A stretch of DNA of 64,000 nt from Gemmatimonadota bacterium. GTDB lineage: Bacteria > Gemmatimonadota > Gemmatimonadetes > Longimicrobiales > Gaopeijiaceae. The notes under the pieces are model-generated. The model was not told the DNA's origin and did not search any database. It saw nothing but the letters and a program-made list of their open reading frames with translations. Location: positions 62,001-126,000 of the forward strand of contig JAJDXG010000014.1 in the NCBI GenBank assembly GCA_022823365.1, in the 5' to 3' direction. Shown here piece by piece: positions 31,293 through 41,326 of this stretch; within the stretch, counting starts at the first letter, position 1; every line of letters starts with the position of its first letter. The position numbers were made by a program, and so were the translations under genes.

Positions 31293-32501
31293 TCAGTAGA
31301 CCCGGACCAGCTCCCGATCCCGGATCACGACGACCTGGTAGACCCGCGTGATGCGCCCGTTTTCCACGGCGAGGGTTCCGGTCGCCCCCTCGAAGCCGTT
31401 GATCTCCTCGAGTGCGGCGCGCACTTCGTCCGGGGCGCGTGCGCCCGTGCGGAATGCCGCGAGCAGCAGGCCCATGATGTCCCACCCGAGCGCGGGAACA
31501 TCACTGCGCAGGGACTTCCGGTGCACCGTTTCGTACGCCCGCACGAAGTCCTCGTACGCCGGTTCCGGGCGCCCCGGCGGGCGGGCGGTCACCGTAAGGA
31601 CGCCTTCGGTGAAGTTGACGTCGACATCGCGCAGCACGTCGGGGGTCGACCACCCGGCGGTCCCCAGCACTTCGACGCTCAGCGAATCGTCCAGCCCATA
31701 GTGCTGTACCTGGCCCGCCACCTGCGGGATGTCCATCGCGGGCAGGGACGGCAGCGGAAGCAGCACGGCATCCGGATCGATGCGGATCAGCTCTCCCACC
31801 TCCGCGCGAAAGTCGACCTGTCCCGGGGGATAGTAGAAGGCCCCGGCCAGAACCCCCCCTCCCAGGCGGAACGCCTCGCGGAAAACGTCCACCTCGAAGC
31901 GCGCGTACGCGGTGGACGGAGCGATCGCCACAACGCGCCGGATGCCCTCCTCCCATGCCGCCCGGCCCAGCGCTCTGGCGGGACCGGGATCCGGTCCAGC
32001 CAGCGAATAGACGCCGGCCTGGCCCTCGGGCAGCTCCCGGGCGGCGGGCGCGATCATCGGCACCGGTCGCCTGCGGCCCTCGGCCACCCGCGCCACCGCG
32101 GCTTCCTGCAGCGGCCCCACGATCGCCGACAGGCCCGCCGCCTCCAGCTCGGCGAGCGCCCGGCGGGCCTCGTCGACCCCTCTGCCGCTGTCGATGACGC
32201 GCACGACCGGCAGACCGTCGCGCCCAGGAGCCGAGGCGATCGCGGCGCGCACCCCTTCCTCGATCAGCTCGGAATACTGCCGCATGAACGGTGAGCCCGA
32301 CATGGGAAGCATTACCCCCACCAGGGGAGCCGCGAGCTCCGGCTCGGGCTCGGGCACCTCGGATTCGGGCGCGGTCAGGGGTGGGGGTTCCGCCTCCGGT
32401 GGCGGGGGCTCGGGCGCCGGCGGCCCTGTCGCCACCGGCACGCAGCCGGCTATGACCGTGAGGACGGCCTGGGCTCGGACACGGAGCGGGCTAGCCATCA
32501 C
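31293..32501 (-). CDS. Lipoprotein with periplasmic type 1 binding fold (LpoA/LivK-like)
   Basis: This 402-residue protein has a lipobox (TVIAGC), a Pro/Glu-rich spacer and a type 1 periplasmic binding domain ([57 protein letters not shown]). It resembles penicillin-binding protein activators and branched-chain amino-acid binding proteins. No transporter genes accompany it, which favours an envelope role. The start is GTG at 32501 or ATG at 32498. It lies 9 bp after rpsA. Confidence 0.8.
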   Translation of the reverse strand: MMASPLRVRAQAVLTVIAGCVPVATGPPAPEPPPPEAEPPPLTAPESEVPEPEPELAAPLVGVMLPMSGSPFMRQYSELIEEGVRAAIASAPGRDGLPVVRVIDSGRGVDEARRALAELEAAGLSAIVGPLQEAAVARVAEGRRRPVPMIAPAARELPEGQAGVYSLAGPDPGPARALGRAAWEEGIRRVVAIAPSTAYARFEVDVFREAFRLGGGVLAGAFYYPPGQVDFRAEVGELIRIDPDAVLLPLPSLPAMDIPQVAGQVQHYGLDDSLSVEVLGTAGWSTPDVLRDVDVNFTEGVLTVTARPPGRPEPAYEDFVRAYETVHRKSLRSDVPALGWDIMGLLLAAFRTGARAPDEVRAALEEINGFEGATGTLAVENGRITRVYQVVVIRDRELVRVY

Positions 32502-32510
32502 GGATAGGCG

Positions 32511-34511
32511 CTACCCCTCGTCGTCGGGCCGGGCGGCGAGCGTCTCGTCCACGGCCTCCCCATCGTCCACGGCCTCCCCACCGCCGACCTCTTCAGCCGC
32601 GCCGACCGCCTCCTCCGAGTCGTCCGCGGCCTCCCGACCGTCCTCTGGCGCATACTCGGTGTCGTGCTCCTCGGTGATGCGCCGGCGGGGCTCCGCCATG
32701 ACCTCCACCACGATCCTGCGGTTGGCGGCGTCCGACTCGAGCACCTTGAGGTCGACCTCGTCCCCGGGCCCGTAGTAGTCCTCGAGCGACTGGTTATCCC
32801 GCACACGACTGTGCGAGATCGGGACGAAGGCTTCCACGTTTTCGCCCAGGTCGACCACGACCCCCTTCTCCTGAACCCGCACGACACGGCCTTCGCACTC
32901 CACGCCCGGTGCAAAGCGCTCCGAGAGCCAGGGCCAGGGATCGTCGAGAACCTGCTTGATCCCGAGCGAGATGCGCTTGTTCTCGCCATCCACATCGAGA
33001 ACCATCACTTCCAGTTCCTGGCCCTTGTTCACGATCTCCGAAGGATGCTCCACGCGCTTGGTCCAGCTCATGTCCGACACGTGAACCAGCCCGTCGATGC
33101 CCGGCTCGATCTCGACGAAGGCGCCGAAGGAGGTCAGGTTGCGCACCTTGCCCTGCAGCCGCGTCCCGGTGGGATACTTGAGCGGGAGGGCCAGCCAGGG
33201 ATCCTCCTCGATCTGCTTCATGCCCAGCGAGATCTTCTCCGCCGCCGGATCCACCTTCAGCACCACCGCCTCGATCTCGTCCGCGATGGAGACCAGCTTC
33301 GAGGGATGGCGGATGTTGCGCGTCCACGACATCTCCGAGATGTGGACGAGCCCTTCGACGCCCTTCTCCAGCTCGACGAAAGCGCCGTAGTTCGTGATCG
33401 ACACCACCTTGCCGTGTACGCGCACGCCGACCGGGTACTTGAGGTCGATGTCGGTCCACGGATAGGGAAGCAACTGCTTGAGCCCGAGCGAGATCCTCTC
33501 CCGCTTCCAGTCGATGTCGAGGACCTTGACGTCGAGCTCCTGGCCGATGCTCACCATGTCGGAGGGGTGTCCCACCCGTCCCCACGACATGTCCGTGATG
33601 TGCAGGAGCCCGTCCAGCCCACCGAGGTCGATGAATGCGCCGAAATCGGTGATGTTCTTGATGATGCCGGCGCGCACCTGGCCCACCAGCAGTTCCTTCA
33701 CCAGGGTCTCGCGCTTCTTGCCGCGCTCGGCCTCCAGGATCACGCGCCGCGATACCACGATGTTGCGGCGCCTCTTGTTCAGCTTGATGATCTTGAAGTC
33801 GTAGACGTCGCCAACCAGGTCCTCGATGTTGGGCACCCGGCGGAGGGCGATCTGCGAGCCCGGCAGAAAGGCGTCCACGCCCATGAGGTCCACGGTCATG
33901 CCGCCCTTGATCTTGCGCACCAGCGTGCCCTCGATCGGCGAACCGCTCTCGTAGGCTTCGCGGATCTTCTCCCAGACCCGAAGGAAATCGGCCTTCTTCT
34001 TCGACAGGACCACGACCCCGTCGTCGTCCTCGAGGCTCTCGAGCAGGACCTCGACCTCGTACCCGGGCGCAAGGGCTTCGTTGTCCCGGAACTCCTCCCG
34101 GGGGACCGCGCCCTCGCTCTTGAAGCCGAATTCCAGGATGACGGTGGCATCCGTTACCCGCACCACCTTCGCGAGTACGATCTCTCCCTCGCGCACCTCC
34201 TGGATGCCGGACTGGAAGTCCTGGAGCATGGTGCCGAAGTCGTCGCGCGACATCGACGGATCGTCGTCGCCCCCGGGGTCGTCCGAAAGGCCGAACCCGG
34301 TATCGCCACGCGGATCGGCGAAGAGCTCGTCCGGGGCGTCGAACGCCGCGAAGTCCCCGAAGGCCTCGCTCGGGGACGGATCGACTCGAGCGGTATCACC
34401 GGAATCTCCACCCTCATTGGAATCGGTTCCCTGAGAATCGCCGGAGGGGAGGGCGGAGGCGGGTACGGATTCCGGTGAAGGGGAGTGAGTGCCTTCTGTC
34501 TGGTCGGTCAT
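32511..34511 (-). CDS. rpsA: 30S ribosomal protein S1
   Basis: This 666-residue protein has an acidic, Ser/Asp-rich N-terminal tail of about 110 residues, then six S1 RNA-binding repeats. The central ones carry the DFGAFIDLGGLDGLLHITDM-type signature (also NYGAFVELEKGVEGLVHISE and SFGAFVEIEPGIDGLVHVSD), followed by an acidic C-terminal tail of about 70 residues. S1 helps the ribosome bind mRNA. The ATG at 34511 has only a weak ribosome binding site, and the long leader has hairpins, so self-regulation is possible. Confidence 0.95.
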   Translation of the reverse strand: MTDQTEGTHSPSPESVPASALPSGDSQGTDSNEGGDSGDTARVDPSPSEAFGDFAAFDAPDELFADPRGDTGFGLSDDPGGDDDPSMSRDDFGTMLQDFQSGIQEVREGEIVLAKVVRVTDATVILEFGFKSEGAVPREEFRDNEALAPGYEVEVLLESLEDDDGVVVLSKKKADFLRVWEKIREAYESGSPIEGTLVRKIKGGMTVDLMGVDAFLPGSQIALRRVPNIEDLVGDVYDFKIIKLNKRRRNIVVSRRVILEAERGKKRETLVKELLVGQVRAGIIKNITDFGAFIDLGGLDGLLHITDMSWGRVGHPSDMVSIGQELDVKVLDIDWKRERISLGLKQLLPYPWTDIDLKYPVGVRVHGKVVSITNYGAFVELEKGVEGLVHISEMSWTRNIRHPSKLVSIADEIEAVVLKVDPAAEKISLGMKQIEEDPWLALPLKYPTGTRLQGKVRNLTSFGAFVEIEPGIDGLVHVSDMSWTKRVEHPSEIVNKGQELEVMVLDVDGENKRISLGIKQVLDDPWPWLSERFAPGVECEGRVVRVQEKGVVVDLGENVEAFVPISHSRVRDNQSLEDYYGPGDEVDLKVLESDAANRRIVVEVMAEPRRRITEEHDTEYAPEDGREAADDSEEAVGAAEEVGGGEAVDDGEAVDETLAARPDDEG

Positions 34512-34525
34512 CGGTTGTCGTCCCT

Positions 34526-34549
34526 GGCGCACCCCCTGAAGGGAGCGCC
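34526..34549 (-). promoter_or_regulatory. Hairpin in the rpsA leader
   Basis: On the minus strand GGCGC and GCGCC enclose a smaller CCCT/GGGG stem, ending about 15 bases before the rpsA start codon. Leader structures are used by S1 to control its own translation in E. coli; here this is only a possibility. Confidence 0.4.
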
Positions 34550-34711
34550 GTTTCTTGCCGGTCCCGGATGTCGCGGGCCGGGTTCAGGGTTTACGGGATG
34601 TCGGCGGAGGAAAGAACGCGGCCGGGCGGGCTTCCGGTTCACCGGAGGCCGGGATCGGGGACTGCCTTCCTCCAGCAGAGGTACGGGCAAACGACTACTT
34701 TTCAGCACTTT

Positions 34712-34740
34712 AAGGTATGGTTCGGCGGTTCATGCGTCAA
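34712..34740 (-). promoter_or_regulatory. Probable sigma-70 promoter of rpsA
   Basis: TTGACG (34740-34735), a 17-base spacer and TACCTT (34717-34712) on the minus strand. The -35 lies in the last codons of aroA-cmk. The predicted leader is about 195 bases. Confidence 0.6.
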
Positions 34741-36802
34741 TCATTCCCTGGAAGTCGAGATCCCTGGCATCCCGATCGCCGACCCGCGCACGCACCACGC
34801 GGAGGATTGCCTCCACCTGCTCTGCGAACGAGAGGCGGGTTCCGTCGACTTCGAACGCGTCGGCCGCCTTCTTCAGCGGCGCGATCCCCCGGGTGGCGTC
34901 GATGTGGTCGCGGGAGCTCAGGCGGTCGACCTCCGCCGACACTTCGCTCCCCGAGTCGGGCTCTCGTCCCTTCTGGAGCAGGCGGCGGCGGGCGCGTTCG
35001 GCGACATCGGCCACCAGGAAGACCTTCACCTCCGCCTCCGGGAACACGACCGTGCCCAGGTCGCGCCCGTCGCCCACCAGTGACCCTTCCTCGCCCGCCT
35101 GCCGCTGCCGGTCGAGAAGCCACCCGCGCACCGCGGGCAGGCGCGCTACGGCGGAGACGTGCGCGTCGACTTCGGGGCTCCTCAGTTCGGTGGTCAGGGG
35201 GCGCGCGCCGAGCATCGTCCGAAATGCGGATCCGGCGGCCACCATCCGCACGGGATGTGCGTTCAGGTCCGATTCCGTCAGCGCGGGCCATGACTCCGGA
35301 GGCCGGCCCGACTCGAGCAGGGCGCAGGTGAGAGCCCGGTAGAGCGCACCCGAGTCCAGGTGGCGGAAGCCAAGCCGGCGCGCCACCTCGCGGGCCGTGG
35401 TGGACTTGCCAGATCCCGCCGGGCCGTCGATGACGATCACGGGTCCGCGCCCGCGCTCGCGGAATGGTCTCGCGGGCTCCAGATCGTCCTCGCCGGAATC
35501 CCCGACGGGGGGTCGGGCGGCCGGCCTGGAAGCCCGCTCGAGCATTTCCCAGAAGCCGGGGTAGCTGACGTCCACGGCCGCCGGCGCGTCAACGTTGATG
35601 GCGTTTCCGGCGAGCGCGCCGAGCACGCCGAAAGCCATCGCGATGCGGTGGTCGCCGCGGGCCTCGACGGCACCGGACAGGGGGCGGCCGGTCCCTTCGA
35701 TCACCAGGCCGTCGGGAAGCTCCTCCACCTCCACGCCCAGGCTGGTCAGGTTGGCCGCGAGCGCGCCCAGCCGGTCGGATTCCTTGACCCGCAACTCCTC
35801 CGCGCCCGTGATGCGCGTGGTTCCCCGGGCGCGGGCGGCGAGCACCGCCAGGACCGGGACCTCGTCGATGAGGCCCGGAATCTCCCCGGGCCGAACCTCA
35901 GTGCCGGTCAGGTCGGAGGGGTGGATGACGAGGTCGCCGGTCGGCTCTCCGCGCTCCGGGACGGACCGCTCGTGGACTTCGATGCGCGCGTTCATCCTGT
36001 CCAGTACGGGGAGCAGCCCAGTCCGTGTCGGGTTGAGGCCGACTCCCCTGAGCACAATCCCCTCACCCGCCCCGCCCAGCAGAGCGAGCGCGACCGGAAA
36101 GGCGGCGGACGAGAAATCGCCCGGAACGACCAGGTCCACGGGATCGAGGGCGGAGGGCGAGGCGGTGAGATGCACCCGGTTGGCGACGCCTTCGCGGGAG
36201 CTGGCCAACGCACACCCCGCGGCCGCGAGCATGCGCTCGGTATGGTCGCGCGAGCGGCCGGGCTCGACGAGCTCGACGGGTACCCCACCGGTCACCCCCG
36301 CGAGCAGGAGCGCGCTCTTGAGCTGGGCGCTGGCCACGGGGAGGCGATAGTCGAGGAAGCACAGGGGTCCGCCGGTCACGCGCAGCGGGAGCCTGCCGGG
36401 AGCGGAGAGCGGTTCGAAGCGCGCGCCCATCCGCGACAACGGATCGGTCACCCGCCGCATCGGCCGGCGCCGCAGGGACTCGTCGCCGGTGAGGGTGGCC
36501 TCGAGTTCCTGCCCCGCCAGCACGCCCAGCATCAGCCGCGCGGTGGTGCCGCTGTTGGCGCAGTCGAGGATCCGGTCCGGGGCGCGCAGGCCGCGCACGC
36601 CCACCCCGGTGATGCGCAGTTCCGCATCGGCGACCAGGGGTGGCACGCGCACTCCCAATTCCCCGAGGATGGAGGCGGTCGCCCGGGGATCCTCCCCGGT
36701 AAGGATGCCGCGGATGCGGCTCTCGCCCCCCGCCAACGCGGCCAGCAGCAGCGCCCGGTGGGAGATGGACTTGTCGCCGGGCACCCTCAGCTCGGTCATC
36801 AC
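34730..36802 (-). CDS. Fused 3-phosphoshikimate 1-carboxyvinyltransferase / cytidylate kinase
   Basis: This 690-residue protein joins two enzymes. Residues 1 to about 430 are EPSP synthase (AroA): PGDKSISHRALLLAAL, NSGTTARLMLG, VKESDRLGALAANL and GDHRIAMAFG. Residues about 450-690 are CMP kinase: P-loop DGPAGSGKSTTA, LDSGALYRA, GDGRDLGTVVFPEA and SSRDHIDATRG. The halves serve unrelated pathways (aromatic amino acids and pyrimidine nucleotides). Separate aroA and cmk genes are often neighbours upstream of rpsA, so fusion across that junction is a likely origin. The start is GTG at 36802 (GTGA overlap with tyrA) or the next codon, ATG. Confidence 0.95.
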   Translation of the reverse strand: MMTELRVPGDKSISHRALLLAALAGGESRIRGILTGEDPRATASILGELGVRVPPLVADAELRITGVGVRGLRAPDRILDCANSGTTARLMLGVLAGQELEATLTGDESLRRRPMRRVTDPLSRMGARFEPLSAPGRLPLRVTGGPLCFLDYRLPVASAQLKSALLLAGVTGGVPVELVEPGRSRDHTERMLAAAGCALASSREGVANRVHLTASPSALDPVDLVVPGDFSSAAFPVALALLGGAGEGIVLRGVGLNPTRTGLLPVLDRMNARIEVHERSVPERGEPTGDLVIHPSDLTGTEVRPGEIPGLIDEVPVLAVLAARARGTTRITGAEELRVKESDRLGALAANLTSLGVEVEELPDGLVIEGTGRPLSGAVEARGDHRIAMAFGVLGALAGNAINVDAPAAVDVSYPGFWEMLERASRPAARPPVGDSGEDDLEPARPFRERGRGPVIVIDGPAGSGKSTTAREVARRLGFRHLDSGALYRALTCALLESGRPPESWPALTESDLNAHPVRMVAAGSAFRTMLGARPLTTELRSPEVDAHVSAVARLPAVRGWLLDRQRQAGEEGSLVGDGRDLGTVVFPEAEVKVFLVADVAERARRRLLQKGREPDSGSEVSAEVDRLSSRDHIDATRGIAPLKKAADAFEVDGTRLSFAEQVEAILRVVRARVGDRDARDLDFQGMIDA

Positions 36803-37827
36803 GGCCGGACTCCGGTCGAATCCCCGGAGTCGGGCTGATCCGGGGCTGCCGGTGACGCCGCTGGTAGCGGCCTGGCGACCCCGGCGCGCCAGGCGCGCGT
36901 GGACTTCATCCAGCCTTCGATGGCCTCCAGGTCGCGGCGGTCGAGCGCGTCCGCGAGCTCACCTGCTGCGCGCGCGAGGTCTCGCAGCGCGGCCCCGGCC
37001 CCGCTGCGCTCCAGGAGCGGAAGCCACATCTCCGGAGAGCTCCCCGCGAGGCGCACCATGTCGGTGCCGCCGGTACCCAGGTCGGATGGGGCGTGACCGG
37101 ACTGTTCCAGCACGCGCGCGAGGGCATTGGCGGTAAGTTGGGGGAGATGGCTGCACCACGACATGAGCCGGTCGTGTTCGGCCGCGCCGGTCCACCGCGT
37201 ACGGGCGCCGACGGCCCGCCAGAGCGCCTCCACCGCATCCGCCCCCGCCCCCCGCCCCGTCAGCCAGACGGTCGCGCCCGCGAACAGGTCGGCCGCGGAG
37301 TGGCCGAACCCCGACCCCTCCCCGCCGGCCATGGGGTGGGACCCGGTGTAGCGGGCGCTCTCGCCGAGGGCGGCCATCGCTTCCTCCACCGGGGCCTTCA
37401 GGCCGGCCACGTCGGTCACGACCGCCCCCGCCGGCCAGCGGCCGCGGTGGTCCGCGAGCAGGCGCAGGGTCACGTCGAGAGGGGTCGCGTACACGACCAG
37501 GTCGGCGTCCGCGAGGACGGCCTCCGGGTCGGTGAACCCGGCCTCGATGACCCCCGCGCGCCCGGCCAGCTCCAGGTCGGACGCCGAGTCCGAGGATCCC
37601 ATCACGCGAGGCGGCCGGTCGAGCGCCGCGAGCGCGCGGGCAAGCGACCCGCCGATCAGTCCGAGCCCCACGATGGCGACCGTGCGAAAGGGGTGGCCGG
37701 GGGCGGCGGTGGCACCGGCACGCCTGTCGCTCGCGGGCCGAGGGAGTCGTTGGCCCGCGGCTTGATCGCGCCGGTCGCGGGCCGCGGGGGTGGCCGGGTC
37801 GCCGGTCGCGGGGTTCACGTCGCTCAC
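36799..37827 (-). CDS. tyrA: Prephenate dehydrogenase
   Basis: This 342-residue enzyme of tyrosine synthesis has an NAD-binding fold (VAIVGLGLIGGSLARALA), the conserved TGSHPMAGGEGSGF and the all-helical C-terminal dimer domain. About 45 N-terminal residues before the fold are low-complexity, rich in Arg, Ala and Pro. The GTG at 37827 overlaps the rnz stop (GTGA). The order rnz-tyrA-aroA/cmk-rpsA extends the familiar tyrA-aroA-cmk-rpsA block. Confidence 0.93.
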   Translation of the reverse strand: MSDVNPATGDPATPAARDRRDQAAGQRLPRPASDRRAGATAAPGHPFRTVAIVGLGLIGGSLARALAALDRPPRVMGSSDSASDLELAGRAGVIEAGFTDPEAVLADADLVVYATPLDVTLRLLADHRGRWPAGAVVTDVAGLKAPVEEAMAALGESARYTGSHPMAGGEGSGFGHSAADLFAGATVWLTGRGAGADAVEALWRAVGARTRWTGAAEHDRLMSWCSHLPQLTANALARVLEQSGHAPSDLGTGGTDMVRLAGSSPEMWLPLLERSGAGAALRDLARAAGELADALDRRDLEAIEGWMKSTRAWRAGVARPLPAASPAAPDQPDSGDSTGVRP

Positions 37828-38771
37828 CCTCCCTCTCCGGCGGGCGGGGTGGCGGAGGGGTCGTCGCGGTAGGGGACTTCCAGGGTCATCCCGTCCGCGG
37901 CCACGACCGTAGCGGGAAACACCCGGCGCGCCTCGCGCTCGAGGCGCGCCGGGTGCTCCGAATACCTCGCGGAGATGTGCGTGAGCGCGAGGCGGGCCAC
38001 TCCGGCGTCGCGGGCGACGCGCGCGGCGCCCGCGGCGGTGGAGTGGAAGGTCGCGCGCGCCCGCGCGCGTTGGTCGCCGGAAAACGTGCACTCGTGGATG
38101 AGCAGCTCCGCTCCCGCGGCGGCTTCTACCGTCGAACGCATGGGGCGGGTGTCGCCCGTGTAGACCACCGTCCGACCCGGACGGCTCGGTCCGACCACCT
38201 CCTCCGGACGGATCCGGCGCGCGCCGACCTCCACCACCTCGCCCCGGTGCAGCAGGCCGAAGGCAGGGCCCTCCGGAACCCCCAGCGCGCGTGCCCTCTC
38301 CACATCGAACCGCCCCCGGCGATCGTCCTCGCGCAACACGTATCCGAGCGCCGGCATGCCGTGGTTCACCCGGAAGGCGCGCACCTCATAACCATCTCGC
38401 GAGACGCAGTCCCCCGGCCTCAGTTCCCGGACCTCGACCGGAAAGCTCAGGCGGTCGAATCCCAGGTGGACGGCATCCTCGAGAACCCGCCGCCCGGAGA
38501 CCGGACAGGTCAGCAGCAGCGGCTCGTTGCGGCCCTGAAGCGCCATCGTGCGCAGCATCCCGGTCACGCCCACGAAGTGATCGGCGTGCATGTGCGTGAT
38601 GAACACCGCCCACAGGGAGAACCCCGTGCCGTAGCGCATCATCTGGCGCTGGGTGCCCTCGCCGCAGTCGAAGAGCATCAGGTCGCCCTCGCGCTGCACC
38701 GCGATCGCGCTCACGTTGCGGCGCACGGTCGGACACGCGGCCGAAGTGCCCAGAAACGTCACTCGCATCAT
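37824..38771 (-). CDS. rnz: Ribonuclease Z
   Basis: This 315-residue metallo-beta-lactamase-fold nuclease trims tRNA 3' ends. It has FLGTSAACPTVRRNVSA, the HxHxDH motif THMHADHF, the YTGDTRP aspartate, LIHECTF and LTHISARY. The length is normal. The tRNA-Leu in this window does not encode its CCA end, so such 3' trimming would be needed. Two ATGs are adjacent at the start. Confidence 0.94.
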   Translation of the reverse strand: MMRVTFLGTSAACPTVRRNVSAIAVQREGDLMLFDCGEGTQRQMMRYGTGFSLWAVFITHMHADHFVGVTGMLRTMALQGRNEPLLLTCPVSGRRVLEDAVHLGFDRLSFPVEVRELRPGDCVSRDGYEVRAFRVNHGMPALGYVLREDDRRGRFDVERARALGVPEGPAFGLLHRGEVVEVGARRIRPEEVVGPSRPGRTVVYTGDTRPMRSTVEAAAGAELLIHECTFSGDQRARARATFHSTAAGAARVARDAGVARLALTHISARYSEHPARLEREARRVFPATVVAADGMTLEVPYRDDPSATPPAGEGG

Positions 38772-38795
38772 CTCTAGCGCGTGAGGCGGGCCCGG

Positions 38796-41036
38796 TCAGC
38801 TCCGCACGTCCAGCCGCACGAAAAGGTGCCGGCCGGGGGCGTCGATGCCCGAGCCGTGAACGCGATACAACTCGTCGAAGAGGTTCTCGATCCCGGCGGA
38901 GATGCGCAAACGATCGCCCCAGGAGACGCCTCCCCGAAGGGAGTGGACATGGTACGCGGGCGTCCCCCCATCCTGGATGCGGCTGTCGATCCGGTCGCGG
39001 AAGCCGAGCCGGTCCTGGCCGCCCGCCATCTTGCCGAAGTACTCGATCCAGCCCGACCCGCCATCGCGGGACAACGGCCAGCGCACGCGATACGAAAGCG
39101 TCGCAGGAGGCACGCGGCTGAGCGGCTCCTCGGCGAGCACGCCATCGCGCGCGACCACCGCATCTCCAAGGGTCCACGAAGCCGAGAGATCCAGTCGTCC
39201 ACGGCCGGGGAGGGACCCGGACAGGCCTCCCTCGACACCGTCGACGGTGGCCGAACCAACGTTCTGGATGGTGAGCACGGGGAGATCGTCGGGCCCGTAG
39301 ATGCTCTGCCCCTGGAACGTTCCGAAGGTGCGCTCCAGCAAATCGTCGATTCCAATGCGAAAGACGGTCAGCTCCGTCGTCGTGGAGCCCCGGGTCCAGG
39401 CGGCCCCCATCTCCAGGGTGTAGCTGCGCTCCGGGCTCAGATCCGGATTGGGCAGAGCGATGCCGCCGGGGACATCGCCCACCAGGGTGAGATCGTAGAT
39501 GTTGGGCGCGCGAAAGGCCTGGGCCGCCCGGGCCCGCAGCGACACCCCCTGCGCGGCCCGGTAGACCAGACCGAGCTCGCCGGTGACGTTGCCGACCCGG
39601 GAGTCCACGTCGCCGCCGAAGTCGTCGCCCACGCGCGTCGTGGTCCGGTAGACGCTCGCGCGGCCGCCCAGCTGCACCCGCAGCCTCCCCCAGGGCTCGT
39701 CGGCGAAGGCATAGAGCGCGCCGCCGCCGAAGCGGGAGCCGTCGGGAAACCGCCCGGTGGGCACGGCCTCCTCCCCGCTCCACCGGAACGACGCGGTCGT
39801 AGCGCCCGTGGCCAGGTTCTCTTCCCGGCCCTGCGAGCGGGTGACGTTGTCCCACACCTCCAGCCCGTACGTGACGCCGCTGCGGCCATCGCCGTGAATC
39901 GCCTGCCCCTGGACATCCAGTGCCACCGAGCGCACGTCGTCCGTCACGTAGCGGACGCGGTCGGACGGCACCAGGATATCGTCCCTGAGCGATTGCCCGC
40001 GGATCGAGCGGCCCTCGCGCTGAACCTGCCAGGACACCTGCACGTCCAGGGTGGACATCCAGGGCCGGCTCGTGGCCAGCGTCCCCTTCAGGCGCGCGAG
40101 CGAGCGGTCCTGGGGCTCGAAGAGATAGAGCGCGCTCCGGCCAACCCCTCCTCCGGCCACACCGGGAGCCCGGAAGTCGACGTAGCGGTCGTAGCGCGGG
40201 ACGTCGCTCTGCTCGGCATGCTGGCCGGCCATCTCGATGCGCAGCCGGCGGGTGGCCTGCAGGTCGAGGCGCAGGTCGCCGCTCCACTGGTCGTAGCCGG
40301 TCGGATCCTGGGGCGGGAGGCCCCCGCCCGGCTTCAGGTGCGACCAGGAGCCGAAACTGCCGCCTCCGAAGAGCTCCAGGCCCGACAGAAAACCCGGCAC
40401 CGCGGCCGCCGTCGAGACCCGCGCGCGGCTCCCGCTGGTGGCTCCGTCGAAGGTGTAGGAACCCTCCGTCACCCAGCTCTCGCCCGGTTCGAGCAGGTCG
40501 CCCGCGCGCCGCGTGATCACGTTGATCACCCCGCCCATGGCATCGGAGCCGTAGAGCGTCGAGGAAGCGCCCCGAACCACTTCCATGCGCTCCATGATCT
40601 CCGGGTCCACGGAGGACAGGTACTGGCTCGGGCCCTGGCGGAAGGTGCCGTTGTTGAGGCGAACGCCGTCGACCATCAGGAGCACCTGGCTTCCCGTGAG
40701 CGCGCGCACGAACGCGGCTCCCTGCCCCGCGGTGGTCTGCTGCACGAGCACGCCGGGCTCGGCGACCAGGGCATCGAGGAGGAGGCGGTTGGGCTGGCCG
40801 CGCAGTTCGGCGCGCCCCACCAGGTTGACCGACACGGCGAGCTCGTCGGTGGTGGTCGCCAGACGGGTCGCGGTCACCACCAGGGGATCCAGCTGGAAGG
40901 CCGTCGAGTCCGGATTCGTCTCATCCGGCGGCGCCTGCGCCACGGCGGGACAGGCAGCGCCCAGGAGGGCGGCCGCCCAGACCCGGACGCAGACCGGACA
41001 AGGCAACTTCGGCATCGCAATCCTCTTCCTGTTCAT
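38796..41036 (-). CDS. TonB-dependent outer membrane receptor
   Basis: This 746-residue protein has a signal peptide ending PAVAQA, a short spacer with the probable TonB box region LDPLVVTATR, a plug domain (LRGQPNRLLLDALVAEPGV, VRGASSTLYGSDAMGGVINV) and a 22-strand-type barrel ending in GRHLFVRLDVRS with no terminal aromatic. It resembles cobalamin/iron-type receptors in length. The 290-bp gap upstream, shared with the divergent aminotransferase, shows no B12 riboswitch core. The substrate is unknown. Confidence 0.9.
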   Translation of the reverse strand: MNRKRIAMPKLPCPVCVRVWAAALLGAACPAVAQAPPDETNPDSTAFQLDPLVVTATRLATTTDELAVSVNLVGRAELRGQPNRLLLDALVAEPGVLVQQTTAGQGAAFVRALTGSQVLLMVDGVRLNNGTFRQGPSQYLSSVDPEIMERMEVVRGASSTLYGSDAMGGVINVITRRAGDLLEPGESWVTEGSYTFDGATSGSRARVSTAAAVPGFLSGLELFGGGSFGSWSHLKPGGGLPPQDPTGYDQWSGDLRLDLQATRRLRIEMAGQHAEQSDVPRYDRYVDFRAPGVAGGGVGRSALYLFEPQDRSLARLKGTLATSRPWMSTLDVQVSWQVQREGRSIRGQSLRDDILVPSDRVRYVTDDVRSVALDVQGQAIHGDGRSGVTYGLEVWDNVTRSQGREENLATGATTASFRWSGEEAVPTGRFPDGSRFGGGALYAFADEPWGRLRVQLGGRASVYRTTTRVGDDFGGDVDSRVGNVTGELGLVYRAAQGVSLRARAAQAFRAPNIYDLTLVGDVPGGIALPNPDLSPERSYTLEMGAAWTRGSTTTELTVFRIGIDDLLERTFGTFQGQSIYGPDDLPVLTIQNVGSATVDGVEGGLSGSLPGRGRLDLSASWTLGDAVVARDGVLAEEPLSRVPPATLSYRVRWPLSRDGGSGWIEYFGKMAGGQDRLGFRDRIDSRIQDGGTPAYHVHSLRGGVSWGDRLRISAGIENLFDELYRVHGSGIDAPGRHLFVRLDVRS

Positions 41037-41326
41037 GCCTGGGTTGCCTCGCACCGCGCAAGACGGGTGAGGTTTCGAGGGATGGGCCGCGTGGGACCGG
41101 ATGGGCTGTTCGCAAGCACGAAGACGACGCCGGAATAGCCCGTCGGCGGACGAAATGTTCCCGGTTCGGGGACGCCTGCGAAGCCGCGCCAGGCCCGCCT
41201 TCCCTCACGTTTCAGGTCGCGCCCGCGCACGCGGCAGGCTGCCTCCGTAGACAGGTGACATTTTGTCCTCCGCGTCGTATCGTGGCTGCAACGGAGCGAG
41301 CGCCCATCCCCTGCAGGAGACACCCG

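Noticed and set aside
41037-41326. Cobalamin riboswitch before the TonB receptor
   Set aside because: I could not find the B12-box or the conserved core segments on the minus strand; only general GC-rich sequence is seen.
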